Shown one piece after another: positions 1 to 6,999 of a stretch of 21,504 bases of DNA. The first letter of the stretch is position 1. The number at the start of each line of letters is the position of its first letter. The notes under the pieces are model-generated. The model did not search any database, had not been told where the DNA came from, and saw only the letters and a list, made by a program, of their open reading frames with translations. The position numbers were made by a program, and so were the translations under genes. Source of the stretch: Bacteroidales bacterium (GTDB lineage Bacteria > Bacteroidota > Bacteroidia > Bacteroidales > Muribaculaceae); NCBI GenBank assembly GCA_004557825.1, contig SFFL01000030.1:1-21504 (forward strand), given 5' to 3'.

Positions 1-50
1 CGGCTGATTTTTTCTGCCGGCGCCGGAACCGCTGTCCCGAAAAGCGAGTG

Positions 51-82
51 CAAAGGTAGCGACTTATACCGAAACCACCAAA
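51..82 (-). promoter_or_regulatory. Leftward Bacteroidota-type promoter
   Basis: On the minus strand a TTTG box (82-79) is followed after 20 bases by TACCTTTG (58-51). This matches the Bacteroidota housekeeping sigma consensus TTTG-N19-21-TAnnTTTG. Transcription would start near position 44 and run out of the left edge, so a gene must lie there. No start codon is visible in bases 1-50 on that strand. The leader contains the perfect palindrome CCGGCGCCGG (17-26). Confidence 0.7.
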
Positions 83-261
83 TTTTTCTCAAAGTTTTTC
101 AAGAAAAATTTCAAGAAGGAACCCAAAACAGCATCAGTAATACGCATAACACGTTATCAAAAGCGGCATTAGACGGCATCAAAATTATCATTCTCAATCC
201 AATATGGCTTTGCGTTTACACCTATTATATATAGAGGCGCTGAATATTCCGGAAAATTTCG

Positions 262-269
262 TAATTTTG
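262..269 (+). promoter_or_regulatory. Candidate -7 box for the trmB cluster
   Basis: TAATTTTG at 262-269 matches the Bacteroidota -7 consensus TAnnTTTG and lies 37 bases before the trmB start. No TTTG box is found at the expected distance upstream, so the assignment rests on the -7 box and its position. The rest of 1-306 is AT-rich non-coding DNA with the divergent promoter at 51-82 and a short direct repeat TTTCAAGAA near 96-117. I see no gene there. Confidence 0.4.
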
Positions 270-306
270 CACTCTGAACAGGGCCTGGTGCCATTATTTC
301 AATTTT

Positions 307-1107
307 ATGGGTAAGAACAAGCTCAAAAAATTCAAAGAGATGGAGACGATCGACTGCGTCTTCCAATACCCCTACGGCCAGTTGCAGCAAACCGGTTTTC
401 CGATGCGCGGCAGCTGGAATCAGGACTTCTTCCACAACTCCAACCCCATCGTTCTTGAACTTGGGTGCGGGAAGGGCGAATACACCGTGGGGCTGGCACG
501 CCGTTTTCCCGACCGCAACTTCATCGGCATCGACATAAAGGGCGCCCGAATGCACCGCGGCGCCTGCCAGGCGCGCGATGAACAACTGGGGAATGTGGCA
601 TTTCTGCGCACCAACATCGAGCTGCTCCCCCGATTTTTCTCACCCGGCGAAGTCGACGAAATCTGGATTACCTTCCCCGATCCGCAAATGAAGAAGGTGC
701 GCAAACGCCTAACATCCACCACATTTATGCAGCTCTACCGCCAGGTGCTGAAACCCGGAGGACGCATCAATCTGAAGACCGACTCCCCATTTCTGTACAC
801 ATACACCTCGGCGATGGTGCGCCTGAACTCGCTGCCCATCCTCGCCGACTGCGCCGACCTGCACAATGCCGCTCAGGCATCCGACGCCAACACCGCCGAC
901 CAAAGTCCTGTCTACGACGGCATCGACCCCTCGCTGCGCGAGATCCGCACCTTCTACGAGCAGCAATGGATTGCCCGCGGCCTCTCCATCAAATATTTAG
1001 CATTCTCCCTGACTCCCGACGGCGACCTGCAAGAGCCGCAGGACGATATACCATTCGACACCTACCGCTCTTTCTCGCGCGGTGTTCTCGACCAATTAAA
1101 CAACTGA
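307..1107 (+). CDS. trmB: tRNA (guanine-N7-)-methyltransferase TrmB
   Basis: This cytosolic enzyme transfers a methyl group from S-adenosylmethionine to N7 of guanine 46 in the variable loop of many tRNAs. The 266-residue product has the SAM motif I VLELGCGKGEYT (residues 49-60), the acidic post-motif in FIGIDIKG (D76), and the TrmB signature FPDP followed by basic residues (123-133). The ATG at 307 gives the N-terminus MGKNKLKKF that I associate with Bacteroidota TrmB. The C-terminal stretch (about 180-205) is rich in Asp and Ala and looks like a lineage insertion. It is the first gene of the cluster, and the next gene starts 5 bases after its stop. Confidence 0.95.
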   Translation: MGKNKLKKFKEMETIDCVFQYPYGQLQQTGFPMRGSWNQDFFHNSNPIVLELGCGKGEYTVGLARRFPDRNFIGIDIKGARMHRGACQARDEQLGNVAFLRTNIELLPRFFSPGEVDEIWITFPDPQMKKVRKRLTSTTFMQLYRQVLKPGGRINLKTDSPFLYTYTSAMVRLNSLPILADCADLHNAAQASDANTADQSPVYDGIDPSLREIRTFYEQQWIARGLSIKYLAFSLTPDGDLQEPQDDIPFDTYRSFSRGVLDQLNN

Positions 1108-1112
1108 CAATT

Positions 1113-2219
1113 ATGACATTATACCCCAATCTCATACTCGACGCGCTGCGCAATGTGCGCTATCCGGCATCCGGCAAAAACATCGTGGAAGCCGGTCTGG
1201 TGGAAGACGACATCCGCATCAACGGCAACAAGGTGAGCTTCTCGCTCATCTTCGACCGACCCACCGATCCCTTCATCAAATCCATTGTGAAGGCAGCCGA
1301 GACAGCGATTCTCACCTACATTTCGCCTGAAGTTGACATCAAGGGCAACATTGCCGTAAAGACGCGCACTCCGGCACCCCAGCCGGCCGTAAAACCGCTG
1401 GCACAGGTCAAAAACATCATCGGAGTATCGTCGGGCAAAGGTGGCGTGGGCAAATCCACCGTCGCCGCCAATCTGGCTGTAGCACTTGCCCGCGAGGGAT
1501 ACCGCGTGGGACTTCTCGATGCCGACATCTTCGGCCCCTCGATGCCTAAAATGTTCGGCGTGGAGGATGAAGAGCTGTATATGCACAAGGTGGATGACCG
1601 CGAACTCATCATCCCCGTCGAGCGCTACGGCGTGAAGATGCTCTCAATCGGTTTTCTTGTCGACCGCAACGCGCCGGTGCTGTGGCGCGGATCGATGGCG
1701 TCAAACGCTCTGAAACAGCTGATTACCGACGCTGACTGGGGCGAACTCGACTATTTCCTCATTGATATGCCCCCGGGCACAAGCGACATACACCTCACGC
1801 TGGTACAGACACTTGCCATTACGGGCGTGGTGATCGTAACCACTCCGCAGGAGGTAGCCCTGGCCGACGCACGCAAGGGTGTGAATATGTTCCTCGGCGA
1901 CAAAGTGAATGTGCCGGTGCTCGGCCTTGTCGAGAATATGGCCTGGTTTACCCCGCAGGAGCACCCGGAGGAACGCTACTACATTTTCGGCCGCGAAGGC
2001 GGCGTGCGTCTTGCAAAAGAACTTGGAGTAAAACTTCTGGCTCAGATTCCGCTGGTAGCATCGGTTTGCGACGGCGGCGACAGCGGTCACCCGATAGCCC
2101 TCGACAACTCGATTATGGGACACGAATTTATCCATCTGGCCCACGAGGTTGTCGACGCCGTGGAGGAGCGCAACCAAAAACTGCCCCCCACACAGAAAGT
2201 CAACGTCACCAAAAAATAA
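1113..2219 (+). CDS. Mrp/ApbC-type Fe-S cluster carrier ATPase
   Basis: This is a P-loop ATPase of the Mrp/Nbp35 family, members of which carry and transfer Fe-S clusters to apoproteins in the cytosol. The frame is open further upstream, but the ATG at 1113 (368 aa) fits: it follows the trmB stop by 5 bases, and the N-terminus MTLYPNLILDALRNV begins the MIP18-like (DUF59) domain (about 1-85). The deviant Walker A GKGGVGKST is at 108-116, followed by DADIFGPSMP and the switch region DMPPGTSD. The CxxC pair that binds the bridging cluster in E. coli Mrp is absent: the segment after VENMAWF reads TPQEHPEERYYIFG. Cluster transfer by this protein is therefore inferred from the family. AroQ starts 10 bases downstream. 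Confidence 0.9.
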   Translation: MTLYPNLILDALRNVRYPASGKNIVEAGLVEDDIRINGNKVSFSLIFDRPTDPFIKSIVKAAETAILTYISPEVDIKGNIAVKTRTPAPQPAVKPLAQVKNIIGVSSGKGGVGKSTVAANLAVALAREGYRVGLLDADIFGPSMPKMFGVEDEELYMHKVDDRELIIPVERYGVKMLSIGFLVDRNAPVLWRGSMASNALKQLITDADWGELDYFLIDMPPGTSDIHLTLVQTLAITGVVIVTTPQEVALADARKGVNMFLGDKVNVPVLGLVENMAWFTPQEHPEERYYIFGREGGVRLAKELGVKLLAQIPLVASVCDGGDSGHPIALDNSIMGHEFIHLAHEVVDAVEERNQKLPPTQKVNVTKK

Positions 2220-2229
2220 TCTCTCCCAA

Positions 2230-2652
2230 ATGGCAAAAATACTGATTATCAACGGCCCGAATCTCAACCTGCTCGGCACACGCGAACCGGAGATCTATGG
2301 CCGCGTGTCGATGGAGGACTTCCTCGACGCGCTCCGGCAGGATTACCCCGCTGTGACCATCGAATATTTCCAGAGCAATCACGAGGGCGACATCATCGAC
2401 CGACTTCACGAAAACGGCTTCGATCCGGAGATAAACGGTATCGTGCTCAATGCCGGAGCCTACAGCCATACATCGCTGGCCATAGCCGACGCTATCCGCG
2501 CCATCGACCGCCCGGTGGTGGAGGTTCACATCTCCAACACCGCCGCCCGCGAACAGGTGCGCCACACCTCGATGCTCACCGGCGCCTGCCGCGGCATAAT
2601 CGCCGGATTCGGTCTCGACAGCTACCGTCTGGCGATTGAAGCGCTCCTGTAA
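2230..2652 (+). CDS. aroQ: 3-dehydroquinate dehydratase, type II
   Basis: It catalyses step three of the shikimate pathway, dehydrating 3-dehydroquinate to 3-dehydroshikimate. The ATG at 2230 gives 140 residues, the usual size for the small dodecameric type II enzyme, and replaces a longer in-frame opening that overlaps mrp. The signature NGPNLNLLGTREPEIYG is at 8-24 and contains the catalytic tyrosine (Y23). The substrate-binding NAGAYSHTS is at 74-82 and VEVHISN at 97-103, with the catalytic histidine H100 and the partner glutamate E98. It is unrelated to the Schiff-base type I enzyme AroD. The gene lies 23 bases before the methyltransferase. Confidence 0.96.
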   Translation: MAKILIINGPNLNLLGTREPEIYGRVSMEDFLDALRQDYPAVTIEYFQSNHEGDIIDRLHENGFDPEINGIVLNAGAYSHTSLAIADAIRAIDRPVVEVHISNTAAREQVRHTSMLTGACRGIIAGFGLDSYRLAIEALL

Positions 2653-2675
2653 ACCCACCGCATCGTCGCCCGCCT

Positions 2676-3308
2676 ATGACACCGCAACTCGAGGAATACA
2701 TTCTGAGCCACACCGACACCGAACCGGAACTGCTGAGCCACATCAACCGCGAAGTAAACCTCCGGCTGCTCTATCCGCGTATGTGCTCCGGTCATCTGCA
2801 GGGAAGAGTGCTGACGATGCTCACGGCGATGATTGCCCCGCACAACGCCCTGGAAATCGGCACCTATGCCGGATATTCCGCACTATGCATAGCCGAAGGG
2901 ATGCCGCCCGGCGGACATCTCGACACCGTGGAAATCGACGACGAGATGGAGGATTTCATCCGCCACAACTTCGCGCAATCTCCCTACTCCGAGAGGATTA
3001 CGCTACATATCGGCGATGCAGCCGAAATTGTGCCGCAACTGCAAAGCACCTACGATATGGCATACCTCGATGCCGACAAGCGCACCTACTGCGAGACATT
3101 CCGGATGGTGCTCCCGATGATCCGCAAGGGTGGTTTTATCATCGTAGACAACACCCTGTGGGACGGCAAAGTGACCGACCCTGCCGAGCACGACCCGCAG
3201 ACCGAGGGCATCCGCCATTTCAACGATATGCTCACCGAAATGCCGGAGGTATCGCAGGTGATCCTCCCGTTGCGCGACGGCCTCACGCTTGTAAGAGTGA
3301 ATCCTTAG
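2676..3308 (+). CDS. SAM-dependent O-methyltransferase (caffeoyl-CoA OMT-like family)
   Basis: This is a class I SAM-dependent methyltransferase of the Methyltransf_3 family, a group that methylates catechol-type hydroxyls using a divalent metal ion. Motif I ALEIGTYAGYSA is at 58-69, the acidic loop HLDTVEIDDE at 81-90, the metal-binding YLDADK at 130-135, and IIVDNTLWDG at 155-164 with D158 and N159, the other expected metal ligands. The length of 210 aa is normal for bacterial members. The substrate cannot be read from the sequence. A second frame is open across most of this gene but lacks any recognisable domain. An 85-base gap separates it from the HAD gene, with two GGCCGGC copies (3308-3314 and 3348-3354). 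Confidence 0.88.
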   Translation: MTPQLEEYILSHTDTEPELLSHINREVNLRLLYPRMCSGHLQGRVLTMLTAMIAPHNALEIGTYAGYSALCIAEGMPPGGHLDTVEIDDEMEDFIRHNFAQSPYSERITLHIGDAAEIVPQLQSTYDMAYLDADKRTYCETFRMVLPMIRKGGFIIVDNTLWDGKVTDPAEHDPQTEGIRHFNDMLTEMPEVSQVILPLRDGLTLVRVNP

Positions 3309-3393
3309 GCCGGCTGACAATATCTTAGCCCCAACTGTAGGACACACGGCCGGCACACATATATAATATATAACGTCAAACATATCTACCGCA

Positions 3394-4041
3394 ATGCCAC
3401 AGAGCAATATTTCCCTCAAACCTGAAGCGCTCCTGTTTGATCTGGGCGGAGTGATTATGGACATCGAGCGTATGCGCTGCGTAGAAGCCTTCACCCGCCT
3501 CGGCATGAAGGACATCAACTCCCTTTTGGGCGACTACGGCCAGAAAGGTTTCTTCCTCGCTCTCGAAGAAGGGAAAATTTCTGCCGACGAATTTCGCGCC
3601 GAAGCCCGCAAGCATCTCCCCGAAGGGGTCACCGATCAGGAAATCAACGAAGCATTCAACGCCTTCCTCGTAGGTATTCCCGTAGAACGGCTCCGCGCCC
3701 TTGAAGAGTTGCGCCGCCAGGGCTACCATATCTATATGCTTTCCAACACCAACCCCATAATGTGGAATTCCAAAATCGCCGAAGAATTCCGCAAGGATGG
3801 CAAGGATATCAACCACTATTTCAACGGATGCCTAACCTCCTTCGACGCGAAAATCTGCAAGCCCGACGCACGTATCTTCCGCGAGGCCATCAGCCGGTTC
3901 AACCTCAATCCGGCCACAACGCTCTTCTTCGACGATTCGGAATCCAACTGCCGCGCAGCCGCCGAGCTGGGTTTCCAGACAGCCACGGTATACCCCGGCA
4001 CCGAGTTTATCGACATTATGTCGGAGAAATATCCCGCCTGA
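3394..4041 (+). CDS. HAD-family hydrolase, subfamily IA (YihX-like)
   Basis: A haloacid dehalogenase-fold phosphatase of 215 residues. Motif I is LLFDLGGVIMD (13-23) with nucleophile D16; the usual second aspartate is glycine, as in the YihX/epoxide-hydrolase-like subgroup. Motif II is MLSNTN (S117), the motif III lysine lies in ICKPDARIF (K156), and motif IV is LFFDDSESN (D180, D181). The alpha-helical cap lies between motifs I and II. YihX acts on alpha-glucose-1-phosphate, but the substrate here is unknown. Its TGA overlaps the ribF start by one base (TGATG at 4039-4043), suggesting translational coupling. A role as an FMN- or riboflavin-pathway phosphatase is possible from context only. 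Confidence 0.85.
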   Translation: MPQSNISLKPEALLFDLGGVIMDIERMRCVEAFTRLGMKDINSLLGDYGQKGFFLALEEGKISADEFRAEARKHLPEGVTDQEINEAFNAFLVGIPVERLRALEELRRQGYHIYMLSNTNPIMWNSKIAEEFRKDGKDINHYFNGCLTSFDAKICKPDARIFREAISRFNLNPATTLFFDDSESNCRAAAELGFQTATVYPGTEFIDIMSEKYPA

Positions 4042-4985
4042 TGATGAACGGAGAGCAGCAACACGCCACACAACGCATAGCAGCCGTAATCGGCATGTTC
4101 GACGGCGTCCACCTCGGGCACCGCGACCTGTTGCGCCAACTGCGCGAAGCCGCCGCACCTCGCGGCCTCGCGCCTGCCGTGTTCACCTTCCCGTCGCACC
4201 CGCTGAGCATCATCCGCCCGGAAGCCGCTCCCGCACTGCTCTCTACCCCTGAGGAAAAACTTCTGCGGCTCACCGCCGAGGGTATCGCGCCCCGCGACAT
4301 CGAATTCCTCTCGTTCGACGACCGGCTCCGACATCTCACCGCTCGCGAATTCATCAGCCTGCTGCACCATAAATACAACGTCGACTACATACTGCGAGGC
4401 TTCAACAACCGTTTCGGCACCGAGCGCGACCTCTCCGCAGAGGATTATCGCGCCATCGCCGCCGCCGAGGATGTCACACTCTCCGATGCCCTCCCCTACT
4501 CCATTCCTTCAGCCGACGGCCCGCAGGATGTAAGCTCATCGCTAATCCGCACAGCCCTCGCCGGCAGCGATATGCCCCGCGCAGCCATACTCTTAGGATA
4601 CCCCTACGAAATCAGCGGCACCATCGAGCCGGGCAAGCACCTGGGCGCCACCATCGGCTTCCCCACAGCCAACATCGCCGTTGCCCCATCAAAGCTTATA
4701 CCGCCGCAAGGGGTATATGCCTGCACAGCAGAAACCGACGGCGCAAGCTACCCCGCAGTAGTCAACATCGGGCATTGTCCCACCACAGGCACCCTTAACG
4801 GTCACCCCACCATCGAAGCGCATCTCATCGGCTACTCCGGCCAGCCGCTCTATGGAAAAACAATGCAGCTCCGTTTTCACAACCTTCTCCGCAGAGAGCA
4901 GAAATTCAATTCGCTCCACGACCTGCAGTCGGCCATCGCATCCGACATCGAAAAGGCAAAAAATCTTATTGAAATGAAAATTTAA
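4041..4985 (+). CDS. ribF: Bifunctional riboflavin kinase / FMN adenylyltransferase RibF
   Basis: It phosphorylates riboflavin to FMN and adenylates FMN to FAD. The frame is open upstream, but the ATG at 4041 (314 aa, normal length) overlaps the preceding stop and sets the N-terminus just before the adenylyltransferase motif GMFDGVHLGH (18-27). A second ATG at 4044 is equally possible. The adenylyltransferase domain continues to VSSSLIR (164-170). The kinase domain starts near 185 and contains GATIGFPTAN (202-211) and GVYACTAE. The family motif G-Y-D-x-R-F-G appears as GFNNRFG (120-126), so an aspartate is replaced by asparagine. It ends the housekeeping cluster. Its products are cofactors for NQR and MurB, also encoded in this window. 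Confidence 0.94.
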   Translation: MMNGEQQHATQRIAAVIGMFDGVHLGHRDLLRQLREAAAPRGLAPAVFTFPSHPLSIIRPEAAPALLSTPEEKLLRLTAEGIAPRDIEFLSFDDRLRHLTAREFISLLHHKYNVDYILRGFNNRFGTERDLSAEDYRAIAAAEDVTLSDALPYSIPSADGPQDVSSSLIRTALAGSDMPRAAILLGYPYEISGTIEPGKHLGATIGFPTANIAVAPSKLIPPQGVYACTAETDGASYPAVVNIGHCPTTGTLNGHPTIEAHLIGYSGQPLYGKTMQLRFHNLLRREQKFNSLHDLQSAIASDIEKAKNLIEMKI

Positions 4986-5071
4986 CATTTCGCCGATTAA
5001 ACCTTTCAAAGTAAGCGCAACCGATTACATATCAAACACTTAACACAAAGAAAGCGCACCAAAGCCGAGAA

Positions 5072-5095
5072 AAAATATGTTTTACAGCATATTTT
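5072..5095 (+). terminator. AT-rich hairpin after ribF
   Basis: AAAATATG (5072-5079) pairs with CATATTTT (5088-5095) around an 8-base loop, 86 bases after the ribF stop and 24 bases before the next promoter. The stem contains a single GC pair and no clean T-run follows, so it is a weak terminator candidate. It could equally be an upstream element of the following promoter. Confidence 0.25.
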
Positions 5096-5118
5096 CTTGT
5101 AAAAAATAATGAAAAAAA

Positions 5119-5150
5119 TTTGGTGGGATAAAAAATACTCTTTACCTTTG
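5119..5150 (+). promoter_or_regulatory. Strong Bacteroidota promoter for the 64-aa lipoprotein
   Basis: TTTG (5119-5122) and TACCTTTG (5143-5150) are separated by 20 bases, a full match to the Bacteroidota consensus. Transcription should begin near 5157, leaving an AT-rich leader of about 49 bases before the ATG at 5206. The 13 bases AAAAATTTGGTGG around the -33 box are also found at the leftward promoter at 75-87 (minus strand). Confidence 0.75.
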
Positions 5151-5205
5151 CATTGTTTTTGAAGCACAAAAAAATTGTTTTATTACTCTTAATTTTTAAA
5201 CTAAA

Positions 5206-5400
5206 ATGAAGAAGTTATTCCTTTCTTTCGCTGTCATCGCTGGTATGTCGATGATTTCTTGCGGCAACAAGGCTGCTGACGAAGCTGCTACCGAAGCTAC
5301 TGACACTGTAGCTGTTGAAGAGGTTGAGACAGTTGACACTGTTGCTGCTGTCGACACTGTAGCTCCTGACACCGTTGCTGCTGCTGCTGAGGTTAAGTAA
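5206..5400 (+). CDS. Small acidic Ala/Thr/Val-rich lipoprotein (64 aa)
   Basis: I do not recognise a named family. The product starts with a lipoprotein signal peptide: MKK, a hydrophobic core, and the lipobox MISC with the lipidated cysteine at residue 19. The mature part of about 46 residues is low complexity, almost entirely Ala, Asp, Glu, Thr and Val, with four DTVA repeats and no predicted fold. It has a near-consensus promoter, an AT-rich leader, T-ending Ala and Val codons (GCT, GTT) unlike its neighbours, and a downstream terminator. Together these suggest a highly expressed monocistronic gene. The copies of DTVA differ at the DNA level, so the repeat is old or selected rather than fresh slippage. 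It is probably an envelope-anchored, disordered peptide. Confidence 0.8.
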   Translation: MKKLFLSFAVIAGMSMISCGNKAADEAATEATDTVAVEEVETVDTVAAVDTVAPDTVAAAAEVK

Positions 5401-5453
5401 TTTAACCCCAACGACAAATCAGCCATCCATCAGGCTCAGCCTATGAGATGACA

Positions 5454-5471
5454 GCTGTAAGAGATTACAGC
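5454..5471 (+). other. GNRA-tetraloop hairpin in the lipoprotein 3' region
   Basis: GCTGTAA (5454-5460) and TTACAGC (5465-5471) form a perfect 7-bp stem closed by GAGA, which fits the stable GNRA tetraloop pattern. It lies 53 bases after the stop and 9 bases before the terminator stem, so the transcript would end in two adjacent hairpins. Confidence 0.5.
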
Positions 5472-5479
5472 AAAGATTT

Positions 5480-5516
5480 TGGCCCCATCCTCACCGATGC
5501 GGGCCATTTCTTTTTT
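5480..5516 (+). terminator. Rho-independent terminator of the lipoprotein gene
   Basis: GGCCC-CATC (5481-5489) pairs with GATG-c-GGGCC (5496-5505), with one bulged C and the loop CTCACC. A T-rich tail ATTTCTTTTTT follows (5506-5516). This is the best intrinsic terminator in the window and is oriented for the 64-aa lipoprotein gene. Confidence 0.75.
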
Positions 5517-5538
5517 ACTGCGCTTCCTTTTTACTGCG
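5507..5538 (+). repeat. Imperfect tandem duplication, 16-bp unit
   Basis: Two adjacent 16-base units (5507-5522 and 5523-5538) match at about 13 positions and share TTTTTACTGCG. The first unit contains the T-run of the terminator, so the duplication supplies a second T-run. Confidence 0.55.
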
Positions 5539-5591
5539 GACTACCAAGCCATTTCTTTTGCACAACACAACCATCTTTTTAAAAATTTTAC

Positions 5592-5599
5592 TACCTTTG
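5592..5599 (+). promoter_or_regulatory. Candidate -7 box for the PEGA-like gene
   Basis: TACCTTTG at 5592-5599 matches the Bacteroidota -7 consensus exactly. The nearest TTTG (5557-5560) is 31 bases away, too far for the usual -33 spacing. Transcription would start near 5606, giving a leader of about 57 bases that contains a 19-bp direct repeat. Confidence 0.5.
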
Positions 5600-5611
5600 T
5601 GACCGTTATCA

Positions 5612-5653
5612 CGAATCTATCATAAACACAAATTCGAATCAATCATAAACACA
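5612..5653 (+). repeat. 19-bp direct repeat in the leader of the PEGA-like gene
   Basis: CGAATCTATCATAAACACA (5612-5630) recurs at 5635-5653 with one mismatch and a 4-base spacer. The two copies fill most of the predicted 5' untranslated region, and the second ends 9 bases before the ATG. Confidence 0.7.
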
Positions 5654-5662
5654 TTATAGTAT

Positions 5663-6349
5663 ATGAAAAAATTCCTATCACTACTGATTATCACGCTTCT
5701 TGCGATGCCTGCCTTCGCTAAGGACATTACCATCGTGGCAAGCCCGCCGGAAGGTGTAATTAAAGTCAACGGCTCATACTACGGCGAAGGTTCCGCCAAG
5801 GTTAAGGTAAAGAAAGACGACTTCGTAATCATCGAGGTATCGGCTCCCGGCTACGAAACACTTACCACCCGCGTTTACGGCCGCGACGATCGCAAAACCA
5901 TCGAAATCAAGCTTAAGGAAGATGTGATTCTCAAGCAGACCGTTGAGTCGTCGCTCGCCAACCAGTTCTTCTCGGTAAGAGTTAACCCCGCCCTCTACAC
6001 CGACGACCCCGAAACCGGCCACCGCAACAGCGAAAAGGCTTGGAAACTGGTTCACAACATTCTGCTCAACTACGTCGATGAAATCCAGACCTCCGATATG
6101 GCATCGGGCTACGTCCAGACCCCCTACGTAATCAAGAGCTATGTAGAAGCCGGCAAGACCCTCCGTTCGCGCATCACCATCAAGGAAAGCAACATCGGCG
6201 GCGACCTCACCTTCCAGATCAAGGTCTCATCGGAAGTTGCTCCCATCCAGGGCCGCAACCGCGAAGAATCATATACCGAAACAACCCGTATGATCAAGGA
6301 GCTGGAGCCTCTCATCAGCGAATTCCAGACACGCCTCGGCGCTAAATAA
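5663..6349 (+). CDS. Exported PEGA-domain-like protein, function unknown
   Basis: A 228-residue protein with a Sec signal peptide (about 1-19, ending AFA before KDITIV) and no lipobox. Residues 20-90 resemble a PEGA domain: a strand, then SPPEGVIKVNGSYYGEG, then VSAPGYETLTTRV. PEGA modules are small beta-sandwiches found in surface and envelope proteins. The remaining 140 residues are mixed alpha/beta, end in a helix (KELEPLISEFQTRL), and match no family I know. The next gene also encodes an exported protein and starts 32 bases after this stop, so the two may be co-transcribed. A periplasmic or outer-membrane-associated location is inferred from the signal peptide. The PEGA assignment is by pattern only. 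Confidence 0.75.
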   Translation: MKKFLSLLIITLLAMPAFAKDITIVASPPEGVIKVNGSYYGEGSAKVKVKKDDFVIIEVSAPGYETLTTRVYGRDDRKTIEIKLKEDVILKQTVESSLANQFFSVRVNPALYTDDPETGHRNSEKAWKLVHNILLNYVDEIQTSDMASGYVQTPYVIKSYVEAGKTLRSRITIKESNIGGDLTFQIKVSSEVAPIQGRNREESYTETTRMIKELEPLISEFQTRLGAK

Positions 6350-6381
6350 TCATCAGCATTTCTAACAACGACACCGAGATT

Positions 6382-6993
6382 ATGAAACTGAAAAACATCA
6401 TCCTCCTGCTCTCAGCTATGGCCTGCACCGGCACTGCCGCCGCTCAGCAGGAAGAGACATTCGACAACAACTCCTGGCAGTGGACCGAATCTATGTCCGA
6501 CGCCGGTAAAGTATACATCGTCGACGGCGTAATGCGCCTGGAGACCAACACCCCCACCTCCATCACATACGAGCAGGTGGCCGACCTCGTCTCTACCCAC
6601 GCATATCTCCCTATGGATCCCACCGCAGGTTTCACCATCACCTGCGACGCCAAGGTAGCCAAAATCGCCGACGATAAATACTTCGGCATCCTCCTCGACT
6701 ATATGGACAACATGAACTTCATGTGCTTCACAATGTCGAGCAACTGGGCATACCTCTACAAAATCACCGAAGGCAAAGTCACCCGCAAATGGAAAGGCCA
6801 GCTTCACCTCCCCAAACAGAAGAAAGCTGTTCTTGACATCAAGATCACATACGCAGGTGGCGACCTGGAGATTCGTGTCGACGACATCCAGGCAATCCAC
6901 GCCAAATACGCCCCCATCGAATCCAACGGCTTTGGCTTCTTCGCCTACGGCAAAACCAAAATCGACTTCGACAACGTAAAGATCACCTACTGA
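6382..6993 (+). CDS. Secreted beta-rich protein, possibly concanavalin/jelly-roll-like
   Basis: The product has 203 residues. A signal peptide (about 1-22) ends TAAAQ and has no lipobox cysteine at the cleavage site, although C15 lies in the hydrophobic core. The mature part is rich in alternating aromatic and polar residues: FTITCDAKVAKI, YFGILLDYMDNMNFMCFTM, VLDIKITYAGGDLEIRVDD, and a final strand GFGFFAYGKTKIDFDNVKITY. This pattern, especially the ending FGFFAYG...DFDNVKI, resembles the DUF1080/laminin-G-like concanavalin fold, often found in carbohydrate-binding proteins. No catalytic motif can be assigned. It follows the PEGA-like gene by 32 bases and is followed by a weak hairpin at 7000-7017. 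Confidence 0.75.
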   Translation: MKLKNIILLLSAMACTGTAAAQQEETFDNNSWQWTESMSDAGKVYIVDGVMRLETNTPTSITYEQVADLVSTHAYLPMDPTAGFTITCDAKVAKIADDKYFGILLDYMDNMNFMCFTMSSNWAYLYKITEGKVTRKWKGQLHLPKQKKAVLDIKITYAGGDLEIRVDDIQAIHAKYAPIESNGFGFFAYGKTKIDFDNVKITY

Positions 6994-6999
6994 TCATTA

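Noticed and set aside
966..1112. In-frame upstream extension of the mrp gene
   Set aside because: It overlaps the trmB C-terminus, and the extra residues (Arg/Pro-rich) look like trmB read in another frame. The ATG at 1113 begins the conserved domain.
2636..3328. A second open plus-strand frame of 230 codons across the methyltransferase gene
   Set aside because: The product is Arg/His/Pro-rich with no motif, a common by-product of GC-rich codons. The other frame has complete methyltransferase motifs.
3308..3354. Two GGCCGGC copies between the methyltransferase and HAD genes, considered as a terminator
   Set aside because: The paired segments are only 6 bp with a 34-base loop and no T-run.
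3762..4040. In-frame upstream extension of ribF
   Set aside because: It lies wholly within the HAD gene and encodes Gln/Arg-rich out-of-frame sequence. The TGATG overlap supports a start at 4041.
5196..5426. A minus-strand frame opposite the small lipoprotein (Ala/Ser/Thr/Val-rich)
   Set aside because: It is the reverse reading of the DTVA-repeat codons. The promoter, lipobox and terminator all support the plus strand.
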